A DNA stretch of 64,000 nt from Deinobacterium chartae. GTDB taxonomy: Bacteria; Deinococcota; Deinococci; Deinococcales; Deinococcaceae. Positions 26,463 through 36,609 of this stretch are shown here, piece after piece. The position numbers were made by a program, and so were the translations under genes. Position 1 is the first letter of the stretch, and every line of letters begins with the position of its first letter. Under the pieces are notes generated by a model. That model was not told the DNA's origin. It saw only the letters and a list, made by a program, of their open reading frames with translations, and made no database searches. The stretch covers positions 310,001-374,000 of the forward strand of contig NZ_JACHHG010000003.1 in the NCBI RefSeq assembly GCF_014202645.1. Direction: 5' to 3'.

Positions 26463-26911
26463 TCGAGACCAAACGTATTCTGCTGGTAGACGACAACGTC
26501 CATGATGTGGAACTGACCCTCAGTGCCCTCGAGGAAAACAACCTCGCCAACGAGGTTGTGGTCGTGCGCGACGGTGAGGAGGCCCTGGACTACCTGTACG
26601 GGCGCGGGATCTATCGCCTGCGCGCCAAGGGGCACCCGGTCGTGATCCTGCTCGACATCAAGATGCCCAAACTCAGCGGCCTCGAGGTGCTCGAACGCAT
26701 CAAGGCCGATCCGCAGCTCAGCAGCATCCCGGTGGTCATGCTGACCTCCTCGCGGGAGGAATCCGATCTGCTGCGCAGCTACGGCAGCGGCGTGAACGCC
26801 TACGTGGTCAAGCCGGTGGACTTTGCAGACTTTATCGCCGCGATCCGTACGCTCGGGGTATTCTGGGCCTTGATCAACGAGACGCCGCCGGTCTCGGCGG
26901 AGCAGGCATGA
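26459..26911 (+). CDS. Single-domain response regulator, Rcp1 type
   Basis: 150-residue stand-alone receiver. Acid pocket DDN near residues 11-13, phospho-acceptor Asp66 (ILLDIKMPK), conserved Thr/Ser at MLTSS and Lys at VVKPVD. The insert [13 protein letters not shown] is typical of the Rcp1 group that serves phytochrome-like kinases. ATGA overlap with the kinase gene makes that kinase its obvious partner. No output domain, so it should pass phosphate or act by protein contact. Confidence 0.9.
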   Translation: MIETKRILLVDDNVHDVELTLSALEENNLANEVVVVRDGEEALDYLYGRGIYRLRAKGHPVVILLDIKMPKLSGLEVLERIKADPQLSSIPVVMLTSSREESDLLRSYGSGVNAYVVKPVDFADFIAAIRTLGVFWALINETPPVSAEQA

Positions 26912-26948
26912 GCATGCCGCCGCTCCGGGCCCCAGGGGAGACACATTG

Positions 26949-28133
26949 ATGGACCTGCGCATCTTGCACCTCGAGGACAACCTGCTTGACGCCGAACTGG
27001 TCGAGGCGATGCTGCTCGATGGCGGCCTGGGTGCCACCGTTTTCCGGGTGGACACCGAGGAGGACTTTCGCCGCTCGCTGCACGAGTTCCAGCCGCACAT
27101 CGTGCTCTCGGATTACTCGCTGCCCGACTTCGACGGCCTGAGTGCCTTTGACTACGTACGCGAGCACTACCCGCACACGCCCTTTCTGATCGTGACCGGC
27201 GCGATGGGCGAGGAAGTCGCCATCGAGACGCTCAAGCGCGGCGTTACCGACTACGTGCTCAAGCAGCGCCTCGAGCGCCTGAACCCGGCGGTGCAGCGCG
27301 CCTTGCAGGAAGCCGAGAGCCGCCGTCTGCGCGAGCGTGCCGAAGCCGAGATCCGCGCGCTCAACCTCGCGCTGCAACAGCGCCTCGAGGACCTCGACCG
27401 GCAGAACATCGAGCTGGAGCGTACCGCCCGCATCGCCGAGGAACGCAAGCTGGCCCTCGAGGAGACCGCCAAGGCCCTCGAGGCCGCCTTGAACTTGCAG
27501 CGCACCTTCCTGGCCGAGACCAGCCACGAACTGCGCACCCCGCTGACCGCGCTGCTCGGTTACCTGCGCCGCGCCGAGCGCGAGGCCCCCGATCACCTGC
27601 ACGGGGTGCTGGGCGACGCGATCCGGGTGGCCGAGGGCATGCGCCGCCTGGTCAGCGACCTGCTGCAGCTCTCGCGCGGTGAGCTGGTGCAAGATTACGT
27701 GCCGCACTTTGTGAACGTGGCAGCACTGGTGCAGGCGGTCAGCCGCGACCACGGCGTGGCGGCCGAGGTGCCCGAGTCGCTCGAGCTGGTCGGCGACCCG
27801 ACCCGCCTCACCCAGATGCTCTCGAACCTTGTCTCCAACGCCGTGCGCATCTGCCAGGATCCCGCGCTGGTCCGGCTGCGCGCTTACGCCGCGCCCGAGG
27901 CGGGGCAGGTGGTTCTCGAGGTGGAAGACCACGGGCCGGGCATCCCCGACGAGCTCAAGAGCCGCATCTTCGACAAGTTCTTTCGTGGCAAGGGCGGCGG
28001 CAGCGCGGGCCTGGGCCTGACCATCGCCCAGCAGATCGTGCGCAGCCACAACGGCGAGATCACCGTGCTCGACACGCCCGGAGGGGGGGCTACCTTCCGG
28101 ATCACCCTGCCCGCCCTCGAGGAGGAAGACTAG
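26949..28133 (+). CDS. Receiver-histidine kinase hybrid (REC-HisKA-HATPase)
   Basis: 394 residues, soluble. N-terminal receiver (about 2-120; acid pocket EDN, Asp at SDYSLPDFDG, the conserved Lys in YVLKQ), a coiled coil (about 125-185), HisKA with His193 (TSHELRTPL) and the ATPase domain (DHGPGIP, GLGLTIAQQ). Receiver-first kinases can take phosphate from an upstream kinase and relay it. It lies 37 nt after the Rcp1-like regulator, in the same run of genes. ATG 26949 was chosen over the TTG three nt upstream. Ends 4 nt from the convergent recJ stop. Confidence 0.9.
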   Translation: MDLRILHLEDNLLDAELVEAMLLDGGLGATVFRVDTEEDFRRSLHEFQPHIVLSDYSLPDFDGLSAFDYVREHYPHTPFLIVTGAMGEEVAIETLKRGVTDYVLKQRLERLNPAVQRALQEAESRRLRERAEAEIRALNLALQQRLEDLDRQNIELERTARIAEERKLALEETAKALEAALNLQRTFLAETSHELRTPLTALLGYLRRAEREAPDHLHGVLGDAIRVAEGMRRLVSDLLQLSRGELVQDYVPHFVNVAALVQAVSRDHGVAAEVPESLELVGDPTRLTQMLSNLVSNAVRICQDPALVRLRAYAAPEAGQVVLEVEDHGPGIPDELKSRIFDKFFRGKGGGSAGLGLTIAQQIVRSHNGEITVLDTPGGGATFRITLPALEEED

Positions 28134-28137
28134 CTCG

Positions 28138-30303
28138 TCAGTCGTCCGCAGCGCCCGCCAGCACCGGCGAGGCGGCCAGACCCGCCAGGGCGCGGGCGGC
28201 GACGGCGAACGACGCATCGTCCAGTCGGCGGTACATGCGCGCCCAGCAGGTACGCAGGTAAGCCTCTGCCGCCTGCTCGCGCACGGTCGGGCTGGACCAC
28301 AGGTCCACGTGGTCCAGTTCGAGGTGCGAGCGGATGCCCAGCTCCTCGAGGATGCGCGGCTCGAGGTCGCCCAGGCGCAGGCCCTCGAGGTTCCAGGCGT
28401 AGGGCCGCTCGAGGGCCTGCAGGGTTTTTTCGCCCCAGGCGAAGGCGACTTCGGCTCCTTGCAGCCAGCGGCGCAGGTCCTCTTCGGGGGGCAGGGCCAT
28501 CAGCAGCACGCTGGAGGCACTCTCGCCGGGTTCGAGCAGCCGCACCGCAGGGTGGGCGCGCTCGAGGTAGCTGCGGCCCTCGCCCTCGGCGTAGACCGCC
28601 CAGCGCTGCGGGTTCTCCTTGAGCGCGCCCAGGGCCTGCTGAGCGCTGAGGCGCGGCAGCGGGGTGAACGCGCCGTCTTCTACCCCCTCGAGGCGCAGCG
28701 GCGTGGCCGGGCGCAGGTCCTCGGCGAGGTACTCGTACTTTACCCGGCCGTTCCAGGCGTTTTCGGACAGGTTCACGGCCGCGTCCACCGCCGTGCCCGC
28801 GCGCGGGCCCTGCGCGCGCCAGCGCACGCCACGCACCCCGCCCAGCGAGAACTGGTACGTCGCCCCCTCCTTGCCGATCTGGCGCCCCTCCTCGAGGATG
28901 CCGTCCACCCACCACAGCGGCGGGCGGTGCCCTTCGCCGTACGGTTCGAGCGAGCAGACCTCGCGGTAAAACGAGGCGGTGTAAGCCCCGGCGGGCAGCA
29001 GCGCGTCGAGGCGGACCTGCGGGACCGGCACCGGGAAGCGCAGCGCATACTTGTGCAGGCGCTCCTGCAGGGCCGGGATGTTCTCCTCGAGGATCGCGAA
29101 GCCCGCCGCGCCGCTGTGCCCGCCGTAGCGCTTGAGCAGGTCCCGCGAGAAGTTCAGGCCCTCCACCGCCGAGATGCCCGGCGTGGAGCGTACCGAGCCC
29201 TTGCCCTGCGCGATGATGAACACCGGTTTGTAGAACTTCTCGAGCAGCTTGGACGCCACGATGCCCATGATCCCGGCGTGCCAGTCCTCGTGGGTCACCA
29301 CGATGGCCGGATCGTTGGGATTGACCAGCTCGAGGGCCTGCTGGTACATGCGCTCCTGGATCTCGCGCCGCTCGAGGTTGCGCACGTCGAGGTAGGTGGC
29401 CAGTTCCTGGGCGCGCCGTTCGGAAGCGGTGGTCAGGAACTCCAGGGCCACCTCGGCCTCGCCCAGCCGTCCGGCGGCGTTGATGCGCGGCGCCAGGATG
29501 AAAGCCACGTCGCGGGCGGTGGGGGCCTTGAGGTTTTGCATCTTCAGCGAGGCGCGGATTCCGGCGTGACGGCTGTTGCGCATCTGCTCCAGGCCCGCGA
29601 CCACCAGCGCGCGGTTCTCGCCCAGCAACGGGGCCACGTCGGCGATCGCACCGATGGCCGCGAGGTCCGCGTAATGCAGCGGGGCGGGCAGGCCCAGCTC
29701 GTTGTGTACCGCCCACAGCAGGTGGTAGGCCACGCCCGAGCCGGTCAGCGCCGGCTGACCCTCCACATAACCGGGGGTCAGCTGCGGGTGCACGATCAGG
29801 CAGCCCGGCACCTCCTCGCCCGGGTGGTGGTGGTCGGTCACGATCACCTCGAGGCCCGCTTCCACCATGCGCCGCACCTCCTCGAGGTTCGACACGCCGC
29901 AGTCCACCGTGAGCAGCAACTCGCAGGCCTCGATGTGCTCGGGCACCTTGTCCGGGTGAATGCCGTAGCCCTCCTCGAGGCGGTGCGGGATAAAGGCGTG
30001 CACGTCGGCTCCCAGTTCGCGCAGGCCCAGCAGCAGCACGCTGGCGGCGGTGATGCCGTCGGCGTCGTAGTCGCCGTGGATGCGGATGCGCTTTTTCGCG
30101 CGGATGGCAGCGACCAGGCGTCGGGCCGCTTCGGGCAGCGCCGGGTTGGGCGTGAGGGTCAGCTCGGCACTGAGCAGCCCGGGGTCCAGGGCGCGCCCGT
30201 GAATGACCTGGGCGAGCATGGGCGAGACCCGCAGGCGTTCCATGATCTCGAGCAGTTCGGCGCGGGACGCCGGCCGGGCCAGGGTCCAGTTCGAGGCTTT
30301 CAA
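28138..30303 (-). CDS. recJ: Single-stranded-DNA exonuclease RecJ
   Basis: 5'-3' ssDNA exonuclease that acts in RecFOR repair, the main double-strand-break route in Deinococcus (which lacks RecBC). 721 residues with DHH-family motifs: HGDYDADG (about 77), LLTVDCGVSN (about 129), VTDHHHP (about 158), a DHHA1 block (VVTHEDWHAGIMGIVASKLLEKFYKPVFI) with RYGGHSGAAGFAI, an OB-fold and the Deinococcus-type C-terminal extension. TTG 30303 (TTGA with the lapA stop) gives MKASNWTLARPAS, the expected N-terminal segment; the frame runs further upstream through lapA but that part is not RecJ. Co-transcribed with lapA. Confidence 0.92.
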   Translation of the reverse strand: MKASNWTLARPASRAELLEIMERLRVSPMLAQVIHGRALDPGLLSAELTLTPNPALPEAARRLVAAIRAKKRIRIHGDYDADGITAASVLLLGLRELGADVHAFIPHRLEEGYGIHPDKVPEHIEACELLLTVDCGVSNLEEVRRMVEAGLEVIVTDHHHPGEEVPGCLIVHPQLTPGYVEGQPALTGSGVAYHLLWAVHNELGLPAPLHYADLAAIGAIADVAPLLGENRALVVAGLEQMRNSRHAGIRASLKMQNLKAPTARDVAFILAPRINAAGRLGEAEVALEFLTTASERRAQELATYLDVRNLERREIQERMYQQALELVNPNDPAIVVTHEDWHAGIMGIVASKLLEKFYKPVFIIAQGKGSVRSTPGISAVEGLNFSRDLLKRYGGHSGAAGFAILEENIPALQERLHKYALRFPVPVPQVRLDALLPAGAYTASFYREVCSLEPYGEGHRPPLWWVDGILEEGRQIGKEGATYQFSLGGVRGVRWRAQGPRAGTAVDAAVNLSENAWNGRVKYEYLAEDLRPATPLRLEGVEDGAFTPLPRLSAQQALGALKENPQRWAVYAEGEGRSYLERAHPAVRLLEPGESASSVLLMALPPEEDLRRWLQGAEVAFAWGEKTLQALERPYAWNLEGLRLGDLEPRILEELGIRSHLELDHVDLWSSPTVREQAAEAYLRTCWARMYRRLDDASFAVAARALAGLAASPVLAGAADD

Positions 30304-30662
30304 CGTTTCTCCAGCGAGACGGTCCCGGCAGGATCTTCGGCCGGGGCGGGGGCGGCGGGAGTTTCGGGCACGCTCAGACGGGCCTGCAAGGCGGCCGAAA
30401 GCTGACGCTCGAGCTCGAGGCGGCGGCGATGTTCGTGGCGGGTGCGCTGAATGCGGCGCAGCAGGGGAGGGGTGTAGAGCAGGGCCACGTACAGACCGCC
30501 GACCAGCAGCGCACCCAGCAACACCAGGCTGAGCGGGGCAGTCACGGTCTGCTGGCCGGGCAGCGGCAGGCGCACCTCGAGGGGATTTTCCAGCTGGAGC
30601 AGCAGCACGTAGGCCACAAGGGCCAGCAGCAGCAGCACCTGCAGGTACTGAACGACCTTCAT
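30300..30662 (-). CDS. LapA-domain (DUF1049) small membrane protein
   Basis: 120 residues with two membrane helices (about 5-22 and 40-63) separated by the LapA-like segment LQLENPLEVRLPLPGQQ and followed by a basic coiled stretch (RRIQRTRHEHRRRLELERQL) and a Pro/Ala tail. LapA proteins in E. coli work with LapB at the membrane to control LPS synthesis; the role in this lineage is unknown. AGGAGG precedes the ATG. The stop codon overlaps the recJ TTG, so the membrane protein and the exonuclease are translationally coupled. Confidence 0.8.
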   Translation of the reverse strand: MKVVQYLQVLLLLALVAYVLLLQLENPLEVRLPLPGQQTVTAPLSLVLLGALLVGGLYVALLYTPPLLRRIQRTRHEHRRRLELERQLSAALQARLSVPETPAAPAPAEDPAGTVSLEKR

Positions 30663-30670
30663 CGCCTCCT

Positions 30671-30676
30671 AGTCTA
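30671..30676 (-). promoter_or_regulatory. -10 hexamer of the lapA-recJ operon
   Basis: TAGACT on the minus strand lies 8 nt before the lapA ATG, with an SD (AGGAGG) in between. The transcript would start near the SD, so the leader is at most a few nucleotides. Confidence 0.5.
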
Positions 30677-30818
30677 CACCGAGGGCCCTGCGTCACCGGC
30701 GCGCGGCTCCGGACGTGTGCCGGTGACGCAGCGCAGGTACGGCTGCCTGCCCGGTTTCTGGCAGAGGAAGCCGCGAGGTTTGTGGTAGAGTTGCGCGTGG
30801 TACAGGAGACCCGCCCGA

Positions 30819-31283
30819 ATGCTCAAGACTTCTAAGCCAGTTACCCTGCTGGTTGCCGACGACAATGCGGATGACCGCGTGCTGATGCAGGAGGCCCTGG
30901 CGGAAAGCCAGGTGTTCCATCAGGTGCGTTTCGTTGAAGACGGCGAGCAGCTGATGGATTACCTCTATCGCCGTGGGGCCTACCAGGACCCCGAGCGCGC
31001 TCCGTACCCGAGCCTGATTCTGCTGGACCTCAACATGCCCCGCAAAGATGGGCGCGAGGCCCTGCGCGAGATCAAGGCCGACCCGCGCCTGTGCGTCATC
31101 CCGGTGGTGGTCCTGACCACTTCCAAGGCCGAGACGGACATCAGCAGCACCTACAGCCTGGGCGTGAACTCGTTCATCACCAAACCGGCCACCTTCGATG
31201 CGCTGTTGGAGCTGCTGCAGACCCTGGGACACTACTGGTTCGAGACGGTCGAATTGCCCTCGCCGTCCGGCGAGTACCTCTAA
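30819..31283 (+). CDS. Single-domain response regulator, Rcp1 type (orphan)
   Basis: 154 residues, same subfamily as the regulator at 26459 (insert QLMDYLYRRGAYQ). Acid pocket DDN, phospho-acceptor Asp70 (LILLDLNMPRKDG), TTSKAE and the Lys in ITKPATF. A TAGAGT -10 hexamer at 30786 and a purine-rich SD (CAGGAGA) precede it. No kinase gene is directly attached; the kinase cluster that ends at 28133 is the nearest candidate partner. Confidence 0.88.
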   Translation: MLKTSKPVTLLVADDNADDRVLMQEALAESQVFHQVRFVEDGEQLMDYLYRRGAYQDPERAPYPSLILLDLNMPRKDGREALREIKADPRLCVIPVVVLTTSKAETDISSTYSLGVNSFITKPATFDALLELLQTLGHYWFETVELPSPSGEYL

Positions 31284-31309
31284 AGCGCCTGACCTGCTCT
31301 CCCTGCCGG

Positions 31310-31726
31310 TCAGCCCGGACGGACCACGCCCAGTTGGGTCATGAGCTCCAGGGCGTCCGAGTTCACCCAGTATTCCCGGATGCGTCCTCCCTCGAGGCGC
31401 AGCAGGTCCATCCCGCCGAAGGTCACCTCGAGGCCTGCGGGGGCTGTTGCGCCCGGCATTCCGCCCGCGTAACGCCCCCGCGAGGTCCAGCGGGCGGCCA
31501 GCAGGTTTTCCTGCGCGACCGGACCCACCTCGAGGCGAAAGTGCAGTTCGGTGAAAAAGGCGTGGCTCTGACGGATCACCTCGAGGAGCGCCGCCTGGCC
31601 CCGGACCATTTTGGGTCTGCCCGGCCACGAACCCTCGAAGTCCGGGGCGATCAGCGTGCGGATTTCGGAGTCATCGCCGTTCCACAACTTCAGCCAGCGA
31701 GCATAGATTTCTGGTGCACGGGTCAT
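31310..31726 (-). CDS. SnoaL/NTF2-like protein
   Basis: 138 residues with the cone-shaped NTF2 fold pattern: YARWLKLWNGDDSEIRTLIAPDFEG, a central strand ALLEVIRQSHAFFTELHFRLEV, then GRYAGG and a final GGMDLLRLEGGRIREYWVNSD. SnoaL-like proteins include polyketide cyclases, isomerases and carriers of small molecules; nothing here tells which. ATG 31726 has SD GGAGGATTCC and is preferred to an upstream in-frame start. Transcribed away from secDF's hairpin, convergent with the response regulator. Confidence 0.75.
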   Translation of the reverse strand: MTRAPEIYARWLKLWNGDDSEIRTLIAPDFEGSWPGRPKMVRGQAALLEVIRQSHAFFTELHFRLEVGPVAQENLLAARWTSRGRYAGGMPGATAPAGLEVTFGGMDLLRLEGGRIREYWVNSDALELMTQLGVVRPG

Positions 31727-31749
31727 GGAATCCTCCGCTTCCCATGTTA

Positions 31750-31788
31750 AGGCGAGCGGCGCCACCCTGGGGGTGGCGCCGCTCGCCT
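31750..31788 (-). terminator. Hairpin after secDF
   Basis: A perfect 17-bp GC-rich stem (31750-31766 with 31772-31788, extendable by one pair) with a tiny loop, 14 nt past the secDF stop. No U-run follows in the minus direction, so it may act as a 3'-end stabiliser as much as a terminator. Confidence 0.65.
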
Positions 31789-31801
31789 AGGGTCCGCAGG
31801 C

Positions 31802-34045
31802 TCAGGCGGCCTTGGCGGGTTTGGCCTTGCGGCGGTTGGTCGCCCAGTTCTGGTAGAAGGCCACCATCGGGGCCACGATGTAGATCGAGGAGTACGTGCC
31901 CACGATCACGCCGATCAGCATGATCAGACCGAAGTCGCGCAGCACCGAGCCGCCCAGGAAGGTCAGCGAGATCAGCGGCAGCGCGGTGGAGACCGAGGTC
32001 ATCACCGTGCGCGAGAGCGTCTGGTTGATCGAGGCGTTCACGATGTCCTTGTAGGCCGAGCCGCGCATCAGCTTGAGGTTCTCGCGGATGCGGTCGGACA
32101 CGATGATCGCGTCGTTGAGCGCGTAACCGATCACGGTGAGCACCGCCGCGACGGCCGCGATGTTGAACTCGAGGTTGAACAGCGAGTACACGCCCATCAC
32201 GATGCCCACGGCGTGCACGGTGGCCAGCACCGAGGCGATGCCGAAGATCATGTCGAAGCGGAACCACACGTAGATCAAGATCAAGACCAGGGCTAAGGCG
32301 ACCGCCTTGATGGTGTTCACCCGCAGTTCCTGACCGACCGCCGGACCGATGGTCTCGGTCTGCTGCACGTCGCCGCCCGCCAGCTTGCCCTCGAGCGAGG
32401 TGCTGAGCTGCTGGACCTGGGCGGGGGGAAGTTCGGCGACCTTGACGATGTACTGGTTTTTCTGCGGGTTCGAGGAGGCCGCCTGCTGAATCACGGCCTT
32501 GCCGCCTTCTACGCCCTCGATGCCCGCTGCGCCCACGGCGGTGCGCACGTCGTCCACCGACACGCTGCGGTCGGTGTAGAGCGTGAGGGCCGTGCCGGCG
32601 GTGAAGTCGATGCCGTACTGCAAGCCGCGCGTGGCGACCAGCACGCCGCCCAAGATCGCCAGGGCCACCGAGACGGTGGTGACGATCGGGCTGAGGCGGA
32701 TGAAGTCCAGCTTGGGCGTGGCGAACCACTGCGGGGCGCTGTAGTCACGGCGGCGCGCCATGGCCTCGAGCATCCAGCGGCTGAAGATCAGGTTGGAGAA
32801 CACGGCGGCGATCACGCCGACCGCCAGGGTGACCGCAAAGCCCTTTACCGGGCCCGAGGAGTAGTTGTACAGCGCCAGGGCGGAGAGCAGGTGCGACAGG
32901 TTGACGTCGAGGATGGTGACGGTGGAGTGCGAGAAGCCCGCACCGATCGAGCCTTTGATGCCCTTGCCGCGGCGCAGCTCTTCCTTGATGCGCTCGAAGG
33001 AGATCACGTTGCCGTCAACGGCGGCACCCAGGGTCAGGACCAGACCGGCGATGCCCGGCAGGGTCAGGGTGGCCCCCAGGCCGCCCAGGATGCCCAGCAT
33101 GATCAGGGTGGTAAACAGCAGGCCCAGGCCGATCACCAGGCCGAAGTACAGGCCGTAGTAGGCAAAGGCCATCACGAAGATCAGCGCGATGCCCAGCAGC
33201 GAGGCCATGGCTCCGGTGCGGATCGCGTCGGCACCGAGGGTCGGGCCGATCTGGCGCACTTCGGTCTGCTTGAGGGGCACGGGCAGCGAACCGGACTTCA
33301 GCACGAGTGCGAGGTCCGAGGCTTCCTTGGCGTCGAAGTCACCGGTGATCTGGCCGCCGTTGGGAAGCGCGGCCTGGATGGTCGCGATGCTCTTGATCTG
33401 ACCGTCGAGCACGATGGCCATGCCCCTGCCAACGTTGTCGCGGGTCAGCTTGCCGAAGGGCTCACGGCCCGCCGGGGAGGTCTGGAAGGCCACCACCCAG
33501 CGCCCGAACGAGTCGGTCTCGGCCTGCGCGTTGGCGATGACCTCGCCGGTCGCCAGGGCCGGACCCAGGTCGGCCAGGGTGTACTGGCTGAGCTCCTTGG
33601 CGGGCACGCCGGGGTTCACGATGCGGAACTCGAGTTTGGCGGTCTGGCCGATCAGGCGCAGCGCGCGTTCCTGGTCGGCCTCCTTGAGGCCCGGAAGCTC
33701 CACGATCACCCGGTCGTTGCCCTGGATCTGCACGGTGGGCTCGGCCACGCCCAGGGCGTTGACGCGGTTCTCGATGATGGTCTTGGCCTTCTCGACGTCC
33801 TCGCGCTCGGGGTTTTTCTCGTCAACCTGCAGCGTGACGCGCAGGCCGCCTTGCAGGTCGAGGCCCAGGTTGAGGAACTTGTAGTTGTCGGTCCACAGCG
33901 CCAGCGGCTGGCTGGGGTGCTGCCAGGGACGCAGCACACCCAGCACGGCCGCAATCAAGACGGCGACCAGCAGCAAAACGGTATAGGGGCTGCTCCCCTT
34001 GGGAGCGGGGCGCTTCTTGCGCCGGTTACGGTCAGAGTAGGACAT
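31802..34045 (-). CDS. secDF: Fused protein-export membrane protein SecDF
   Basis: Proton-driven partner of SecYEG that pulls exported proteins across the membrane. 747 residues with 12 expected membrane helices. SecD half: helix 1 (about 22-40), LGLDLQGGLRVTLQV, the P1 periplasmic domain, and helices with GADAIRTGAMASLLGIALIFVFMAFAY-like residues and AGLVLTLGAAVDGNVISFERIKEELRRG. SecF half (from about 450): GIDFTAGTALTLY, IYVWFRFD, TVIGYALNDAIIVSDRIREN and a lysine-rich C-terminus. Both halves carry the RND D-N proton-relay motifs. The fusion is typical of Deinococcus-Thermus and Bacillus. Ends near the hairpin at 31750. Confidence 0.95.
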   Translation of the reverse strand: MSYSDRNRRKKRPAPKGSSPYTVLLLVAVLIAAVLGVLRPWQHPSQPLALWTDNYKFLNLGLDLQGGLRVTLQVDEKNPEREDVEKAKTIIENRVNALGVAEPTVQIQGNDRVIVELPGLKEADQERALRLIGQTAKLEFRIVNPGVPAKELSQYTLADLGPALATGEVIANAQAETDSFGRWVVAFQTSPAGREPFGKLTRDNVGRGMAIVLDGQIKSIATIQAALPNGGQITGDFDAKEASDLALVLKSGSLPVPLKQTEVRQIGPTLGADAIRTGAMASLLGIALIFVMAFAYYGLYFGLVIGLGLLFTTLIMLGILGGLGATLTLPGIAGLVLTLGAAVDGNVISFERIKEELRRGKGIKGSIGAGFSHSTVTILDVNLSHLLSALALYNYSSGPVKGFAVTLAVGVIAAVFSNLIFSRWMLEAMARRRDYSAPQWFATPKLDFIRLSPIVTTVSVALAILGGVLVATRGLQYGIDFTAGTALTLYTDRSVSVDDVRTAVGAAGIEGVEGGKAVIQQAASSNPQKNQYIVKVAELPPAQVQQLSTSLEGKLAGGDVQQTETIGPAVGQELRVNTIKAVALALVLILIYVWFRFDMIFGIASVLATVHAVGIVMGVYSLFNLEFNIAAVAAVLTVIGYALNDAIIVSDRIRENLKLMRGSAYKDIVNASINQTLSRTVMTSVSTALPLISLTFLGGSVLRDFGLIMLIGVIVGTYSSIYIVAPMVAFYQNWATNRRKAKPAKAA

Positions 34046-34105
34046 GGGCAGAAATTCCTTGAAAGGTCAGGCGGGCTTGAAAGGACAGGGCCGACGGTGT
34101 GGGTC

Positions 34106-34438
34106 TCAGCCGCCCTCGAGTTGCCGCCGTTCCTGCCGTTGCCAGCCGTGGGGGCGGTGCTCGGGCCGCTCTGCCGCCGCGCGGCCCACGTAGTTCGCCT
34201 GGGGCCGTGCCGAGAGTGGCCGGGCAGGAGGCGCGTCGGCCGGGGTGACCGGCTGGGGCGTGAAGCTCCCCGCGGTCGGACGCAGCTCGGCCAGCGGAGG
34301 TGGGATCAGGCTGTTTCCCGCCGTTCCCATCGCGTGCGCGTGCCGTTCGGCCGGGGCGGAGAGCCAGGGCAGGAAGGTCAGCAGTAAAGGCAGCAGGGCA
34401 CCCAGGTTAAAAACCGTCTGGATGCCCTGCCAACGCAT
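34106..34438 (-). CDS. Small membrane-anchored protein of unknown function
   Basis: 110 residues. One membrane helix (about 8-27, TVFNLGALLPLLLTFLPWL) and a Pro/Ala/Arg/Gln-rich tail without clear folds. A minus-strand TAAAAT (34451-34446) ends 7 nt before ATG 34438, the leaderless geometry used elsewhere here, which supports a real gene. Lies between infB and secDF with no overlap. I recognise no family. Confidence 0.5.
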   Translation of the reverse strand: MRWQGIQTVFNLGALLPLLLTFLPWLSAPAERHAHAMGTAGNSLIPPPLAELRPTAGSFTPQPVTPADAPPARPLSARPQANYVGRAAAERPEHRPHGWQRQERRQLEGG

Positions 34439-34529
34439 AAAGACCATTTTAGCAGCTTCAGTTCCTCGAGGTGGGAGAACGGCAGAGGCCCGGCGAGTGG
34501 CCGGGCCCGGTAGCGCTTGGTCGTTCGGG

Positions 34530-34554
34530 CTGGAGGCGGCTTGGCCGCCTCCAG
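34530..34554 (-). terminator. Hairpin at the end of infB
   Basis: CTGGAGGCGGC pairs perfectly with GCCGCCTCCAG around a TTG loop, 6 nt past the infB stop. No U-run follows, so termination may be weak. Confidence 0.5.
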
Positions 34555-34559
34555 CGCCG

Positions 34560-36308
<1,749 letters not shown>

Positions 36309-36309
36309 T

Positions 36310-36609
36310 TCAACCCTCCGTGGGAGTCGGGAGTGCGCGCCGGTCAAGTTCCCGGGCGCGCGTTTGCAGCGCTTCGCTGACACTCGGAGCGGAGCCGCGC
36401 AGAAAGCGGCGCAGACGCTTTTCCGTCCAGCATTCGGGACTGTCGGCGCACAGGTAAGCACCGCGGCCCGAGCGGCGGCCCTGCTCGAGGACCCAGCCCG
36501 TGCCCTCGCGCCGCAGCCGCAGCAGTTCCGCCTGAGGGCGCTTGCGGCGACAGGCGACGCAGGTGCGCTCGGGAACGTGCGGGGTGCGGGGTTCGGGCCG
36601 GATCATCAT
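36310..36609 (-). CDS. ylxR: YlxR family RNA-binding protein
   Basis: 99 residues of the small basic YlxR/DUF448 family found between nusA and infB in many bacteria. The signature is near the N-terminus: ERTCVACRRKRPQAELLRL, then the GRSGRGAYLC and WTEKRLRRFLRG blocks that form the RNA-binding face. The start overlaps the nusA stop by 1 nt (TGATG). Structure suggests binding to RNA or RNase P; exact role unresolved. Confidence 0.92.
   Translation of the reverse strand: MMIRPEPRTPHVPERTCVACRRKRPQAELLRLRREGTGWVLEQGRRSGRGAYLCADSPECWTEKRLRRFLRGSAPSVSEALQTRARELDRRALPTPTEG

Noticed and set aside
30304-30696. N-terminal extension of the recJ frame through lapA
   Set aside because: The residues are low-complexity Ala/Arg/Pro and not RecJ-like; lapA is a better gene there and the RecJ pattern begins at the TTG at 30303.
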